Shown in pieces: positions 1 through 13,000 of a stretch of 64,000 bases of DNA. Numbering within the stretch: the first letter of the stretch is position 1; every line of letters begins with the position of its first letter. The stretch covers positions 55,503,532-55,567,531 of the forward strand of contig NC_057861.1 in the NCBI RefSeq assembly GCF_019393635.1. The letters are read 5' to 3'. The notes under the pieces were generated by a model, which had not been told where the DNA came from, searched no databases, and saw only the letters and a program-made list of their open reading frames with translations. The position numbers were made by a program, and so were the translations under genes. Source of the stretch: Dromiciops gliroides (taxonomy: Eukaryota; Chordata; Mammalia; Microbiotheria; Microbiotheriidae).

Positions 1-307
1 GGGGACTCTAAGACTGACCTGCATCTTCTTCCTACACTAATGCTTCTTATCTTATTTAACAAGGTCAACCCTCATATATTATATAACAAGCCACAAATAA
101 GGAAAAATGATCTTTTGTTTTACCCTGTGTCTCCTTCCATGTTCGTCTGAAGTTTTACTTCCTCTGTTTTTTTCTTTAAAGAAAAAAATACCCTTCCCTC
201 TCCCCTTTTTTTTCCCCTATAAGGCTTGCATGCAGTCATCAAGGCAGGTAGATGGCAGAATATTAGATAGAGTATGGATAAAATCTGGAGTCAAGAAGCC
301 CTGAGCT

Positions 308-480
308 CAGGGCTAGGTGGCACAGTAGATAGAACACCGACCCTGGAGTCAGGAGGACCCGAGTTCAAATTTGGCCTCAGACACTAGCCATGTGACCTCT
401 GTCAGCCTCAGTTTTCTCAATAGTTGAATGAGAATAATAATAGCTGAGGGTTGTTGTGAAGGTCAAATGGCATGATATAT
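308..480 (+). mobile_element. old Mar1/MIR-like SINE
   Basis: Degenerate head (GGCTAGGTGGCACAGTAGAT) and body, with a MIR-like end (CAGTTTTCTCA..GTTGAATGAG). More diverged than the young SINEs. Confidence 0.6.
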
Positions 481-515
481 AGAAAACAGCATGGTATGTA
501 TAAAACATGTCACAT

Positions 516-664
516 GGGGCAGCTAGGTGGCACAGTGGACTGGCCCTAGAATCAGGAGTACCTGAGTTCAAATCCGGCCTCAGACACTTAACACACGCTT
601 ACTAGCTGTGTGACCCTGGGAAAGTCAGTTAACCCCAATTGCCTCACTAAAAAAAAAAAAAAAA
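516..664 (+). mobile_element. SINE, type B
   Basis: Runs from GGGGCAGCTAGG to the CCCCAATTGCCTCACT-A(n) tail. An internal deletion removes part of the head after GTGGA. Flanks AAAACATGTCACA and AAAACACATCACA look like an aged target duplication. Confidence 0.85.
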
Positions 665-717
665 TTAAAACACATCACAAATTTTAAAACACTATGTTAA
701 TGTTATTGGGTTCGAAT

Positions 718-873
718 TCAGGCTCTTCTGCTTACTAGCTGTGTGATCTTGGGAATGTCACTTCTCAATGGCTTTAGTTTCTATCTATAAAAGTAGAGTA
801 TTGAACCATATGCTTCAGTCTAGTGGATCTAGCTGCTGTTCCTGGTATATCACATTCCACCTTCCATTGGTAT
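718..873 (+). repeat. local duplication, copy 1
   Basis: MIR-like sequence plus non-MIR flank (CTATCTATAAAAGTAGAG, ATGCTTCAGTC, GGATCTAGCTGCTGTT) that recurs at 2640-2796. Confidence 0.65.
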
Positions 874-1189
874 GTTTTTGGGCTATTTCTTTTGCAGTTC
901 ATGTTTATTATGATATTTCATGACATTATTTTTGGTCCAGATTGGTGATTTCATCAGTGCTGGGAGCTCAGGGTGTGGGCATTCTCTTCACCAGCATAGA
1001 TCAGTAGCTCCTCTGTAATTTACAGTCTCAGAGTTGCCTGGGGGCACTGACAGGTTAACTCATTACCCCTTCTTTAGGTTCACAGCTGGTGGATGTCAGA
1101 GGCTGACCTTGAACCCAAGAGGTTCAAGGCTTGCTTCTTAAGGTTGGTCCATTCTTTATCTCACACTGCCTCTCACCTGTGTTGATACG

Positions 1190-1265
1190 CCATATTTTAT
1201 TCAACCATTCTCCAATTGTTGGAGATGGAAGTTGTCTTCCAATTTATTTGTTTTTGCAAAGAAAA
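1190..1265 (-). mobile_element. short LINE 3'-region fragment
   Basis: TTTATTCAACCATTCTCCAATTG and following bases resemble the reverse complement of the L1-type 3' region seen more fully at 20440-20760 and 22900-23280. Confidence 0.45.
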
Positions 1266-1536
1266 CCTTGAATAGTGCCACCTCCTCCAAGTGTTCCCTG
1301 ATTTCTCTCCTTCCCCTCTTCCAGGTGAAAGAGATCTATTTATCTCTCTGACTTTGAGATGTCCTCCCTCATCTGATTATTTGTGCCTCTGCTACATGGA
1401 CGTGCTTTGCCAGCCTAATCCTTGGGGGTGTCTTATCCAACCTCTTGGGCTCCGAGTTTCTCAGTGCTAGAACTAAGCATATTCATGTTAGTTTTTCTCC
1501 TGAGCAGCAAGTATAAAGCTTAGCTTACAGAACAAT

Positions 1537-1955
1537 GGGGCAGCTAAGTGGCACGCATTGGATAGAGTCAGGAAGACTCAACTTTCTGAGTTCAAATCTT
1601 GTCTCAGACACTATCTGGGTGACCCTGGGCTAGTCACTTAACCTGGTCTGCCTCAATTTCCTCATCTGTCAAATGAGCTGAAGAAGGAAATGGCAAACCA
1701 CTCTGGTATCTTTGCTAAGAAAACCCCAAATAGGGGGCAGCTAGGTGGTGTAGTGGATAAAGCACTGGCCTTGGATTTAGGAGTACCTGAGTTCAAATCC
1801 AGCCTCAGACACTTGACAGTTACTAGCTGCGTGACCCTGGGCAAGTCACTTAACCCTCATTGCCCCTCCAAAAAACCAAAAACAGAAAAAAGGAAAAAAA
1901 AAGAAAACCCCAAATGGGGTCACAGACAGTCAGACACGACTGAAACGACCAAAGA
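1537..1955 (+). mobile_element. Mar1-like long SINE, split by a younger SINE
   Basis: Head GGGGCAGCTAAGTGG, middle CCTCATCTGTCAAATGAGCTG, then TTTGCTAAGAAAACCCCAAAT. The tail resumes at 1901 with CCAAATGGGGTCACAGACAG and GACACGACTGAA. Confidence 0.8.
1734..1900 (+). mobile_element. SINE, type A, nested in a Mar1-like SINE
   Basis: GATAAAGCACTGG head and CCCTCATTGCCCC tail. Target duplication AAGAAAACCCCAAAT lies on both sides, inside the older SINE. Confidence 0.9.
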
Positions 1956-2057
1956 TCAAAATAATACAACAGCAAATAGTAAAGAAATGAGTGTTTGCAG
2001 AACTTCCCGGATGCCTGAAGTCTCTGGGTGGGGAAGACAGGGCTGGTATTCTTCCAG

Positions 2058-5000
2058 GTCCACTGGTTTGAGCAGCAAACACTGAAGCGCCGGGTGAAGA
2101 GAGAGAATTTTGTGCTACCCACAGACCCCTGGTTCTCCAAGCAGTGGTATATGGTAAGAAGGGTGGGCACTGGGGGTGTGGGCAACTCCAGAGCCCCTGA
2201 ATAGGGAGTAAGGGGACCGGGTGAGGAGCAAGGCTTCCCCTGAGCCTGAGACTCCACTGTGTGGAGTTTGGGGCCCCCAGGCTGGGGAAGTCCCCTGCAG
2301 GGACCTTCTGAAGCTCCCCTTCTAGAACAAGCAAGTCCACCCTGACCTGAACATCCTGGAGGCTTGGAAGAAAGGTTACACAGGCCAGGGGGTTGTGGTG
2401 TCCATCCTGGATGACGGCATAGAGAAGGACCACCCTGATCTGCAGGCTAACTACGTGAGTGCAGGGGCCTGGGGGCAGGGGACATGACATGGGAGGTTTG
2501 AGGACCAGGGATTCTTAGAGCCCCCTCCCCGGAATGACCATACTGGAACAGAACCTTCATACGGAGCCAGAACTCAACAGAGGGAGGGAGTACTAAAAAC
2601 ACAGAATGGATCAAGAATCAGAACCTGGCTTGGAATTCAGTTTCTTCTGTTTCCTTAACTGTGTGATCTTGGGAAAGTCACTTCCCCTCAATGACCTTAG
2701 CGTCTATCTATAAAAGTAGAGTGTTGAACCCTATGCTTCAGTCAGACGGATCTAGCTGCTGTTCTCTATACATCCCATTCCACCTCCCGTGGGTATGTCT
2801 CTGTGTCCTCCTTCCCAATGCTTGGAACCCTCTCTCCCTTGCCATCCAATCCTGGAAACCCTGAAAGGCGCAGCTCAAGTGTAACCTCCTACGGAAACCC
2901 CTGGTGGTTAGCGTTCCCTCAGGTTCCCCCAAATGGTTTTGTGTGTCTTTATCGGCGCACATGTTGCTTCTCCCCAGTAGAATGTAAGCCCTGTGAAGGC
3001 AGGGTCAGTTTCACTGTTGTCTCTGTAGCCTCGGCAGCCAGCCCAGGGCTGGGCACAGAGCCCAGTAAAGAAATGCTCATGAAATGGAAGTGAATTGGAT
3101 GGACCTTTGAGGTCCCTTCCTGCTCTAAGTCCTGGGATTCAATGGTGTGGGTTCAAATCCCATTGCTTTTGCTAGGGGAGCCAACCCATACCTGGCCAAG
3201 AATCCTTTCAACACTCCCAACAAGTAAATGGTCATTCAGCCTTTACCTGAGACCTTAAGTGATCAGGGGGCCCATGCTCTCCCAAGGCTGCCTGCTCCTC
3301 TTTGGCATGTACTCCCTGTGAGGAACTTCAGATCCCAGCTCTGCTACTTGTTGTCCTGTGTAGCCTTGGACAGGTCACTCAATACTTAAGGCCTCAGTTG
3401 GCCAACTAGATGGTCTCCAGAGCTTCTTCCAACCCTAAATCCTATCATCTTTTGGTCCAGGATCACCTGGCCAGTTACGACTTCAATGACCATGACCCTG
3501 ACCCACAGCCCCGATACACCCTCATGGATGACAATCGGTGAGCTTCTTGCGCGGGTGCTGGTGGAGAGGCGTACAGGGGTGCCTTCTTTGGAGCTTCAAC
3601 TGAGGCGAGGGATGGACCATCTCACCAAGCTACTCTTTCTCCCTCTCCCCAGGCACGGGACTCGCTGTGCTGGGGAAGTGGCGGCTGTTGCCAACAATGG
3701 GATCTGCGGCGTGGGTGTGGCCTACAATGCCAAGATTGGAGGTTGGGCCCCATCGGGGCAGGCAGGGGGCAGCACGGGGTGGTGGGCATCCTTGTTTCAG
3801 AAGTGATTTCCAGCCAGAGATGGAACTAGAACCCCTTAGGGGCCTTCCCAGTGATAAATCTATGTTTCTGGTGATGGTCTTGAGATGAGTGCCCCAGCCC
3901 CCCATGCCAGGGTGCTGCTGCCTGCCACAAGGCAGGTAAAAGTGGCACTGAGGCTCAGTGCTTCAGAGTGTCACAGAGGGTGCTCCAGGTTCTGGTGTCT
4001 GTGGGTGGGAACCACTGTCTAAGTAGTACATTGGGCACATGGAGTCATTTCTAAAAACTATTGATTAGAGTTGGGAGGGCCCTTAGAACATGGAATGTCA
4101 GATCTAGAATGGACTTTAGAACAGGGAATGTCAGAGCTGGGGGATCCTTAGAACAGGGAATGTTAGAATTGGGAGGGCCCTTAGAACAGGGAATGTTGAC
4201 TGACTGCCTGATCTCTCTTGCACATGACAGCCCTCAAATACTTCAGGCTAGACAGTCTCAAGAACCACAGAATTAGAGACCTGGAATGGACCTTAGCACC
4301 TAGTCCAACCGCCACATAAGAGAGTTATTGCTTATCACCTGGCTGCTCTACTTGAGGACACCCCCAGCCCAGACTCCTCCCAACCCCCCTCTGGAAGCTT
4401 GTTATTGGGATAACCTCATCATTCTGTACAATCCCATAATCACCCTCTGTCTTTCTGATTGGAAGGAAAGTGGGGCCTTGAACTCCAAACCTCCCCTTAA
4501 ATAGGGAGAGCTCAGCTCAGACATCTCCCTCATTCCTCCAGGCTGCTAGGCTTTGAGATTTCTCTGTCTCCTCTCATCTTCACTCAAAACAACACGCGCA
4601 TTCCGGTTTCTCAACTCTTCTGGGATGTGCTCGGATTCTTCTCCTTAGAGAATGTTACCGGGTCAGCAGCAAAAACAGTTTGAGAAGTTCTACTCCAAGT
4701 CATAGGAGGCTCTTTCCAGTGTCAATGCTCTACGTTCTAGGGGCTCTTACCACTCTAGAGTCTTGGCTGTTGGGGGCAATGTGGAGTCCTACAGATATCT
4801 GAGTCTTGACTACAAATGCAGGCCAGGTGTGGGGATGGAGAGAGCCTTGGGAAGTGGGTGGGAGGTCCCAGACCCCACCCCCATCCCCACTTCTCTTCCC
4901 TCATCCCCAGGTGTGAGGATGCTGGATGGCCCCATCACTGACATTGTAGAGGCCCAGTCCCTGAGCTTTCAGCCCCAACACATTCATATCTATAGCGCCA

Positions 5001-8000
5001 GCTGGGGTCCTGAGGACGACGGGCGCACAGTGGATGGCCCTGGGGTGCTGGCTCAAGAGGCCTTCTCCCAGGGCGTCAACACAGTGAGTTGGAGCTATGG
5101 CCATGTGTCCTGGGGATACTTTTCCATACACACCCAAGACTAACCCTTCTGTTTGTAGTTCAGAGCCTGTCCTAATGTACAGCTAAACCCAGACTCAGAG
5201 GTAAGGTCAGATTCAACACCAGTAGGGGGAGGTGATGATGGTTTTCAAAAATTAACTACATTTTTGTTGGCATCTTTTGTTTTTACATCTAAACATCCCC
5301 CTGTATCTCTCTCCCTCCTACCATCCAAAAGGTCATCCTTTATGAGAATTTCTTTCTTTCTTTTTTCTTTTTTTCCTTGTGGAAATGAGGGTTAAGTGAC
5401 TTGCCCAGGGTAACACAGCTAGTGTCAAGTATCTGAGGCTGGATTTGAACTCAGGTCCTCCTGAATCCAGGGTTGGTGCTTTATCCACTGCACCACCTAG
5501 CTGCCCCTAAGAATCTTTAAAAAAAAAAAAAAAAAAGAGGAAGAGAACACAAATTAAGAAAAGCTGGCCAAAGCAATCTGACGATATTTGCAATGTTCCA
5601 CACCTGTGGGATACCCTTCCCCCCCAATTTCTGCAAAGGAGTAAGGGAGGGGTCTTCTTGTAGAGGGTGGTGATTTTTTTCACATTTCTGTGGTTCTTCA
5701 AGATGTGCAAAGTGCTTTCTTCCCAATAATCTTGTGGGGAATACCCCTGTTTTACAAGTCAGGGAATCGAGGCTCAGAGAGAAGTGACTTGTCAGGGCCA
5801 CACGGCTGTGATGAAACAGATAACTTTTGCCTATTAGACCCCCATCCTTGCCCTGGACCTCACGTCCTAGCAGTCAGACCTCAATGGCTATTGACAGAGG
5901 GCAAGACTAAAACCCAGTTCAGTCAGGAAACTCACTTTCATGTTCTAGCCCTGCAGATCACTCAGTCTTCCTCACCTTCCTTTTTCTTGGAGATGCAGGG
6001 CAGGGTAATGTGGGGAGACTTGGGCCTGGCGGGGAAGTCCTGTCTCAGCTCTTTACAAGCCGTGGGACACTGAATAAATCCTCCTTCGGAGCCTCGGTTT
6101 CTTTTTCTTTTCTTTTTTTTTTCTTTTTTTCAGGGCAATGAGGGTTTAGTGACTTGCCCAGGGTCATACAGCTAGTAAGTATCAAGTGTCTGAGGCTGTA
6201 TTTGAACTCAGGTCCTCCTGAATCCAGGGCCGGTGCTTTATCCACTGTGCCACCTAGCTGCCCCCAAGGCTTGGTTTCCTTATCTGCAAAATGGGGATAA
6301 TAATATACTTCCTACCTCACAGGACTGTGCAAGTAATAACTCTATAAACTATAAAGTGCTTGAGAAACGTGGGAAGTTATCATAACGTCATTCATATTCT
6401 TAGAATTCTTTACAGTTTAGGGGCAGCTTAGAAAAGAGCTGGATTTGCAGTTGGAAGACTTGAGTTCAAATTTGAGCTCTGCCTCTTACTAGCCAGGTGG
6501 CCTTTGGGCAAGGGACTTCCTCTCAGTTCAGCTCAGCTCCCCTCAGTTCCCTCATCTGTAAAAAGTGAAGGGGCAGGTTTGGAGGAGACAGTGGCTAAGG
6601 TCCCTAGAAGCCCCAGGTCTGGGAAGCTCCACATCATTGATGGTGTTCTAGGCCACAGTCGCATCTGGTCCTTATCATACCCTGCGTGAGGGAGGTGGCA
6701 CAACTACTGATATAACATGGTATACCCTAGACCTGGATCCTGCAGGCCTGAGTCTGAATCCTGACTCCACCAACTTACTAGCTAAGGAACTTTGGCAAAT
6801 CAATTCAACTAGTATTTAATAAGCACCTTAATAAGAAGCTAGGTAGCACAGTGGATAAAGCACCGGCCCTGGATTCAGGAGGACCTGAGTTCAAATCTGA
6901 CCTCAGACACTTGATACTTACTAGCTGTGTCACAGACCCTGGACAAGTCACTTAACCCTTGTTGCCCAGAAAAAAACCAAAAAGACTTAACAAAACAAAA
7001 ACAAAAACAACCCCCCACCCACACAGAAGCAGCAGTAGCTAGGTGGTGCAGTGGATCGTGTCCAGCCAGGAGTAAGAAAGACATCTTCCCGAGTTCAAAT
7101 CTGGCTCCAGATACTTATTAGAAATATGACCCTGGGGCAGCTAGATGGCACAGTGGATAGAGCACTGGCCCTGGAGTCAGGAGTACCTGAGTTCAAATCC
7201 GGCCTCAGACACTTAACACTTACTAGCTGTGTGACCCTGGGCAAGTCACTTAACCCCAATCGCCTCACTAGAAAAAAAAAATTACCCTGGGCAAGTCACT
7301 TAATTTCTGTTTGCCTTAATCTACCAGAGAAGGAAATGGAAAACCATTCTAGTATCTTTGCTAAGAAAACCCCATGGACCCTTGATTGCACATGTATAAC
7401 CTATATCTAATTGCTTTTTAATTTTTTTTTTAAGTGAGGCAATTGGGGTTAAGTGACTTGCCTAGGGTCACACAGCTGGTAAGTGTCAAATGTCTGAGGC
7501 CGGATTTGAACTCAGGTCCTCCTGACTCTAGGGCTGGTGCTCTATCCACTGTGCCACCTAGCTGCCCCTGCTTTTTAATTTTAAAAAACAAATGTTAAAC
7601 ATTGTTTTTACATGTAACTAGGAAAATTATATAAAATTATTTTGTTTTGTTTTGTTTTTGCGGGGCAATGAGGGTTAAGTGACTTGCCCAGGGTCACACA
7701 GCTAGTAAGTGTCAAGTGTCTGAGGCCGGATTTGAACTCAGGTCCTCCTGAATCCAGGGCTGGTACTTTATCCACTGTACCACCTAGCTGCCCCCAATAT
7801 ATAAAATTATTCATAAAAAGGAAACCCCATGGACAGCATTGATGTACTGTGGTGCATGGGGTCACAAAGACTTGGATATGACTGAACAAGGTGCCAGGCT
7901 CTGTACTAGATGCTGGGATGGATTGAGGACAGCTCCCTGGGGACTAGGGGGAGGGGTTCCATTGTGCCCAGAAGATCCCTCGGTGCAGCCCTTTTTCCTG

Positions 8001-10056
8001 ATTGCCTTTCTCAGGGCCTTGTTCTCCCTGGCAAAGAGTGCCCAGCCGCATCTATGATGCTCTGTTCTTAAACTTTCCCAAATTAATAGATTAATAAACA
8101 ATCAATAACTCCTCAATAAATAAGGACAAATAGGTTAATAAATCTTCACCCCCATTACTTGCGAGTGAGGGTCCTGACCCTGCACAGTAGACGAGGCCTG
8201 GAAGCCCTCACCCGCACACAGAGCTGCACACAACTCCTTTGGGAGCTGCCTCGGGGCCAATATGTGTCTGCCCCAAAGCCCATAGCCACAAAATATAGGG
8301 GAAAAGCAAAGATATCAAAAGAAAATGCCAAGCTTTGCCACTCCTTCAAGCCCACACAAGTTGGAAGCACTGGGGTTGCTATGGGGTGCAACAACAACCT
8401 TACTATGGACCTGTTGTCCAGAGAGAGCGGATGATCCTTGACTTGTGGCCAAAGCTTTGGGCTTATAAGTACCACGTCCAATCTAGGGGACTTTTCTAAA
8501 TCATCACTCTTTGGTTTGTTTTGTTCCCACCCAGAGTTTCCCTCTGGGAAAGCTCAGAATATAATTTAGGTCATGGATTCTAGAGATGAAAGGCTTGCTG
8601 GGTCCTGAGTGGAAATACATTTTTTTTTTTTTTGTGGGGCAATGAGGGTCAAATGATTTCCCCAGGGTCACACGGCTAGTAAGTGTCAAGTGTCTAAGGC
8701 CAGATTTGAACTCAGGTCCTCCTGAATCCAGGGCTGGTGCTTTATCTATTGCACCACCTAACTGCCCCAAGGCTTGCTGGGTCCTATACAAGCACTGGAG
8801 ATAATGATGCCAGCCTTTATTTCATGCTATGGAAAATGCAGAAAGGTCCAACTTCTCCCCCAGACTCATAACACAGGACACAAATTCAGACACCTGTCAG
8901 AAACAAACAATGAACTTGGGGTTGCTTGAGAAGCGGCCTGTCTTCCTAAGAGCTCATGGTAATAGCAGAGGATGGACAAGATCACAGCAGACTCCCTCGT
9001 GCTGTTCCTTAGTCCCTTGCTCTTCTGACTCTGGGACCATATGCACAGTCTTCTCCTCCCCCAAGAGGCTGACCCTCCAGAACTCCTGCTTCTGTTGGTA
9101 GAAGACTCTATTCCCCAAATCCTTGAGCATGGGGTTAGCACAGAAGCAGACAGGAGGCTGGTACCACTGAGGGAGTCAATCATAGAATAATAGTGAGCAT
9201 TTATAAATCAATTTAAGGTTTGCAAATCCTCCCATGAGAGGTAGGTACTCTTCTATCCCAATTTTACAGATAAGAACACTAAGGCAGGCAGAGGTTAAGT
9301 GATTTACCCAGGGGTCACACAGCTACTAAGCTTCTGAGGTGGGATTTAAACCCAAGTCTTGCTGATTCCAGATCCAGAACTCTATCCACTGCACAACCTT
9401 TCTTCCTCCAATCTCTGTGAGCCATTTCCTCTCTTGTAAAATGGGATAAATGATTATTTGTGATTTCACACAGGTAGTAAGGGCAGTGTTAGGACTGGAA
9501 TCCAAATCCTGTGATCCTAATACTATATAATACTATACTTTAGTATTCCTTCTTGTGGGCAACTTGGTGGTGCAGTAGATAGAACTGGGCCTGGAGTCAG
9601 GAAGATCTGAGTTCAAATTTGACCTTAGACACTTACTAGCTGGGTGATCCTGGGCAAGTCACTTAACTTTTTTTTTTTTTTGCTCGGGGCAATGGGGGTT
9701 AAGTGACTTGCCCAGGGTCACACAGCTAGTAAGTGTCAAGTGTCTGAGGTCAAATTTGAACTCAGGTATTTCTGAATCCAGGGCCGGTGCTTTATCCACT
9801 GCGCCACCTAGCTGCCCCCTACTTAACTTTTTTTTGGCCTTACTTCTCTCATCTGTAAAATGAGCTGGAGAAGGAAAATGTCAAACCACTCCGGTATCTC
9901 TGCCAAGAAAATTTCAAAATCAGGGGCAGCTAGGTGGCACAGTGGATAAAGCACCGGCCCTGGATTCAGGAATACCTGAGTTCAAATTTGACCTCAGACA
10001 CTTGATATGTACTAGCTGTGTGACCCTGGGTAAGTCACTTAACCCTCATTGCCCCG

Positions 10057-10089
<33 letters not shown>

Positions 10090-13000
10090 CTTTGAAATCA
10101 GGTCACAAAGAGTCAGACACAACTGAACAGCCACAAATTCTGTCTTGTGGAAAATGAGTTCCAGATCTTTCAAGGGACTCATATAAGGTCATGCAGCTAA
10201 TAAATGCCTCCAGGCCTTCCAGGGTTGTTGTGGGGAATGTACTTTGAAAATGATGAACCCCACAGAAATGTTACTATCACCATTTTTTGGTCCATTGTCC
10301 ATAATGATGATGATGGACGATATTACCTAGGTCTTCTGTTGCCATGGTAACCTTTCTCTTCTGGACCAGTTTGGTCATCCCATGGCCAAGGAGAATGTTA
10401 GAGTTGGAAGAGACCTTAGAGATCAGCTATGCCAGGAGTTCTTTTTTTTTTTTTTTTTTTGGCGCGGCAATGGGGGTTAAGTGACTTGCCCAGGGTCACG
10501 CAGCTAGTAAGTGTCAAGTGTCTGAGGCCGGATTTGAACTCAGGTACGCCTGAATCCAGGGCCAGTGCTCTATCCACTGCACCACCTAGCTGCCCCTATG
10601 CCAGGAGTTCTTAACCAAGGGTACATGAACTTAAAAAAATTTTTTTTTGTTAATAACTGTATTTTCAATATAATTGGCTTCCATTGTAATCTTTTGTATG
10701 TGTTTTATTTTATGAATTTGAAAACATTGTTCTGAGAAGGGGTATATGGGCCTTCACCAGATTCCCTGCCAAAGGGGTACATGATCCCTGATCTAGATGA
10801 AAGATGGGAATAGTCAGTGGTGATGGCGTTGTGGGGAAATAGGCACACTGGTACGTTATTAATGGAGCTGTGAATCATTACCATCATTTTGGAATTATGC
10901 AAACAAAGAGGCTAAAGTGTCTATACCTGGGGGCAGCTAGGTGGCACAGTGGATAAAGCACCGGCCCTGAATTCAGGAGGACCTGAGTTCAAATCCAGCC
11001 TCAGACACTTGACACTTACTAGCTGTGTGACCCTGGGCAAGTCACTTAACCCTCATTGCCCCTCCCCCCCAAAAGATGTAATAATAAAGTGTGTATACGT
11101 TTTAACTCCAGAGATTCCATTGCTGGGCTGATAGCCCAAAGAAGCCACTGACAAGAAGAAGGTCCCTATATGCACCTAAATATTTATAGCAATGCTGTTT
11201 GTGCTAGCAAAGAACTGGAAACAAATTAGATGCCCATCAATTGAGGAGTGGCTAGACAAATTGTGGTATAGGATTGTAATGATAAATCACTATGCTGTAA
11301 GAAATGATAAATATGGGGCAGCTAGGTGGCACAGTGGATAGAGCACCGGTCCTGGAGTCAGGAGTACCTGAGTTCAAATCCGGCCTCAGACACCTAACAC
11401 TTACTAGCTGTGTGACCCTGGGCAAGTCACTTAACCCCAATTGCCTCACTAAAAAAAAAAAAAAGAAATGATAAATATGGCGAATATAGAGAAATGTGGC
11501 AATCTTCATGAATGGGTGCAAGGCCAAGAAAACAATGCACGATGGAAAGTGGGAAAACCCCCAAACAGTCAAAAACGAATGTTGCAGGGGGCAGCTAGGT
11601 GGTGCGGCGGATAGAACTTTTTTTTACAGATGGGGAAACTGAGGTTCGGAGGAGTGAAATGATTTCCCCCAATTCCCAGAGGTCATAGGTTCCTATTTAG
11701 AGCTGGCAGGGTCCTTAAGGGATCTTCTTAGACAACCCCTTCATTCTACAGATGAGGAAACTGAGGCTCAGAGAGGAGAAGGAGTTTGCCCATACACAGA
11801 GCCAGGATCTGGACCCAGTTCCTCATCCTCTCAGTGGTTCATTATTTCTTCCACCATCCCATGCTGTCTCCCTCTGAACGAATGAATGAGAAGCTCAAGC
11901 AGGAAGGGGTCTCGATCTGTCCCTACTGGCTCCACCATACTCTGCTTGGTTCCAGACTGACTTGACTCCCCAGGCAGAGTGGGGAGATGTTAGCCTGTCT
12001 CCTCACCCTCCAGGGAGAAGGATGGCCAAGGCCAAGGCATGGGCCCCCGGGCAGCACAGTGCGTTGGGAAGAGCCATGGCCTTGGAGTTGGGTTTCTGTT
12101 CGTGACCTTGGGCCGATCTTTTCCCCTCTCTGGGTCTCATTTTCCTGACTTGGAAGAGGAGGGTGTTGAGCTAGATTTCTAAGGTCCCTTCCAGATCTAA
12201 GTCGCATAAGCATTTTCTCCCCTGCCCCACTGACCCCACAGCACCCCACCTCTTTTCCAGGGTCGTAGCAACCTGGGCACGCTGTTCGTCTGGGCCTCGG
12301 GCAATGGCGGCCTCCACTTTGACAACTGTAACTGCGACGGCTACACCAACAGCATCTACACGCTGTCCGTGGGCAGCACGACCCAGCATGGCCTTGTTCC
12401 CTGGTACAGCGAGGCCTGCGCCTCCACCCTCACCACCACCTTCAGCAGTGGCCTCACCAACGACGACGGGCAGATTGTAAGTGCAGCTCCCAGCCCCGCC
12501 CCCATGGTGAGCTGCCACTCCACCCCCAGGCCCCCCCCACCTGGCCATCTGAAGGCTGTAGCGCTGCTTTCCTCTCCATCCCCCACCTCCAGGTGACCAC
12601 AGACCTGCACCACAGGTGCACAGATAAGCACACGGGAACGTCGGCCTCTGCCCCATTGGCTGCTGGCATGATCGCCCTTGCCCTGGAGGCCAAGTAGGTG
12701 AATCAGGGCTGGGTCTGGACTGCATCACCCCCACCCCTTTCCCCAAAGGGCTCCACTCACCAACTCTTACATGCAAGGGGATGAGGCAGCATCATTAGTG
12801 AAGATATCGCCCCCTCCTAGGTCTCAGTTTCCTCATCTGTAAAGTGGGAGGGTTGGACCAAATGATCTATAAAGTCCCTTTTACCACTGACGTTCTGAAT
12901 TTTTCCAGCCCTGACATGTTATGTTTTAAGATCCCTCCTAATTCTGACATTTTGTGTTCTAAGGGCCCTCCCAGATCTGACATCCTGTGTTCTAAGCACC

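Larger units (their letters stand above)
9556..10133 (+). mobile_element. Mar1-like SINE carrying two younger SINEs
   Basis: Pieces 9556-9667, 9819-9922 and 10084-10133 are collinear with one long SINE: GCAACTTGGTGGTGCAGTAG, CTCATCTGTAAAATGAGC, GGTATCTCTGCCAAGAAAAT, GGTCACAAAGAGTCAGACAC. The interruptions are the minus SINE 9668-9818 and the plus SINE 9923-10083. Confidence 0.85.

Noticed and set aside
1-2057. PCSK4 signal-peptide and propeptide exons
   Set aside because: Looked for and not found. The stretch holds repeats only, so these exons must lie left of the window.
8504-8791. Many short frames reading [20 protein letters not shown] or [18 protein letters not shown]
   Set aside because: These are conceptual translations of the SINE in its two orientations, recurring wherever it is inserted; none is a gene.
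12171-12776. 201-codon minus-strand open frame
   Set aside because: Antisense to the PCSK4 exons 12261-12476 and 12593-12693, which have full family matches on the plus strand.
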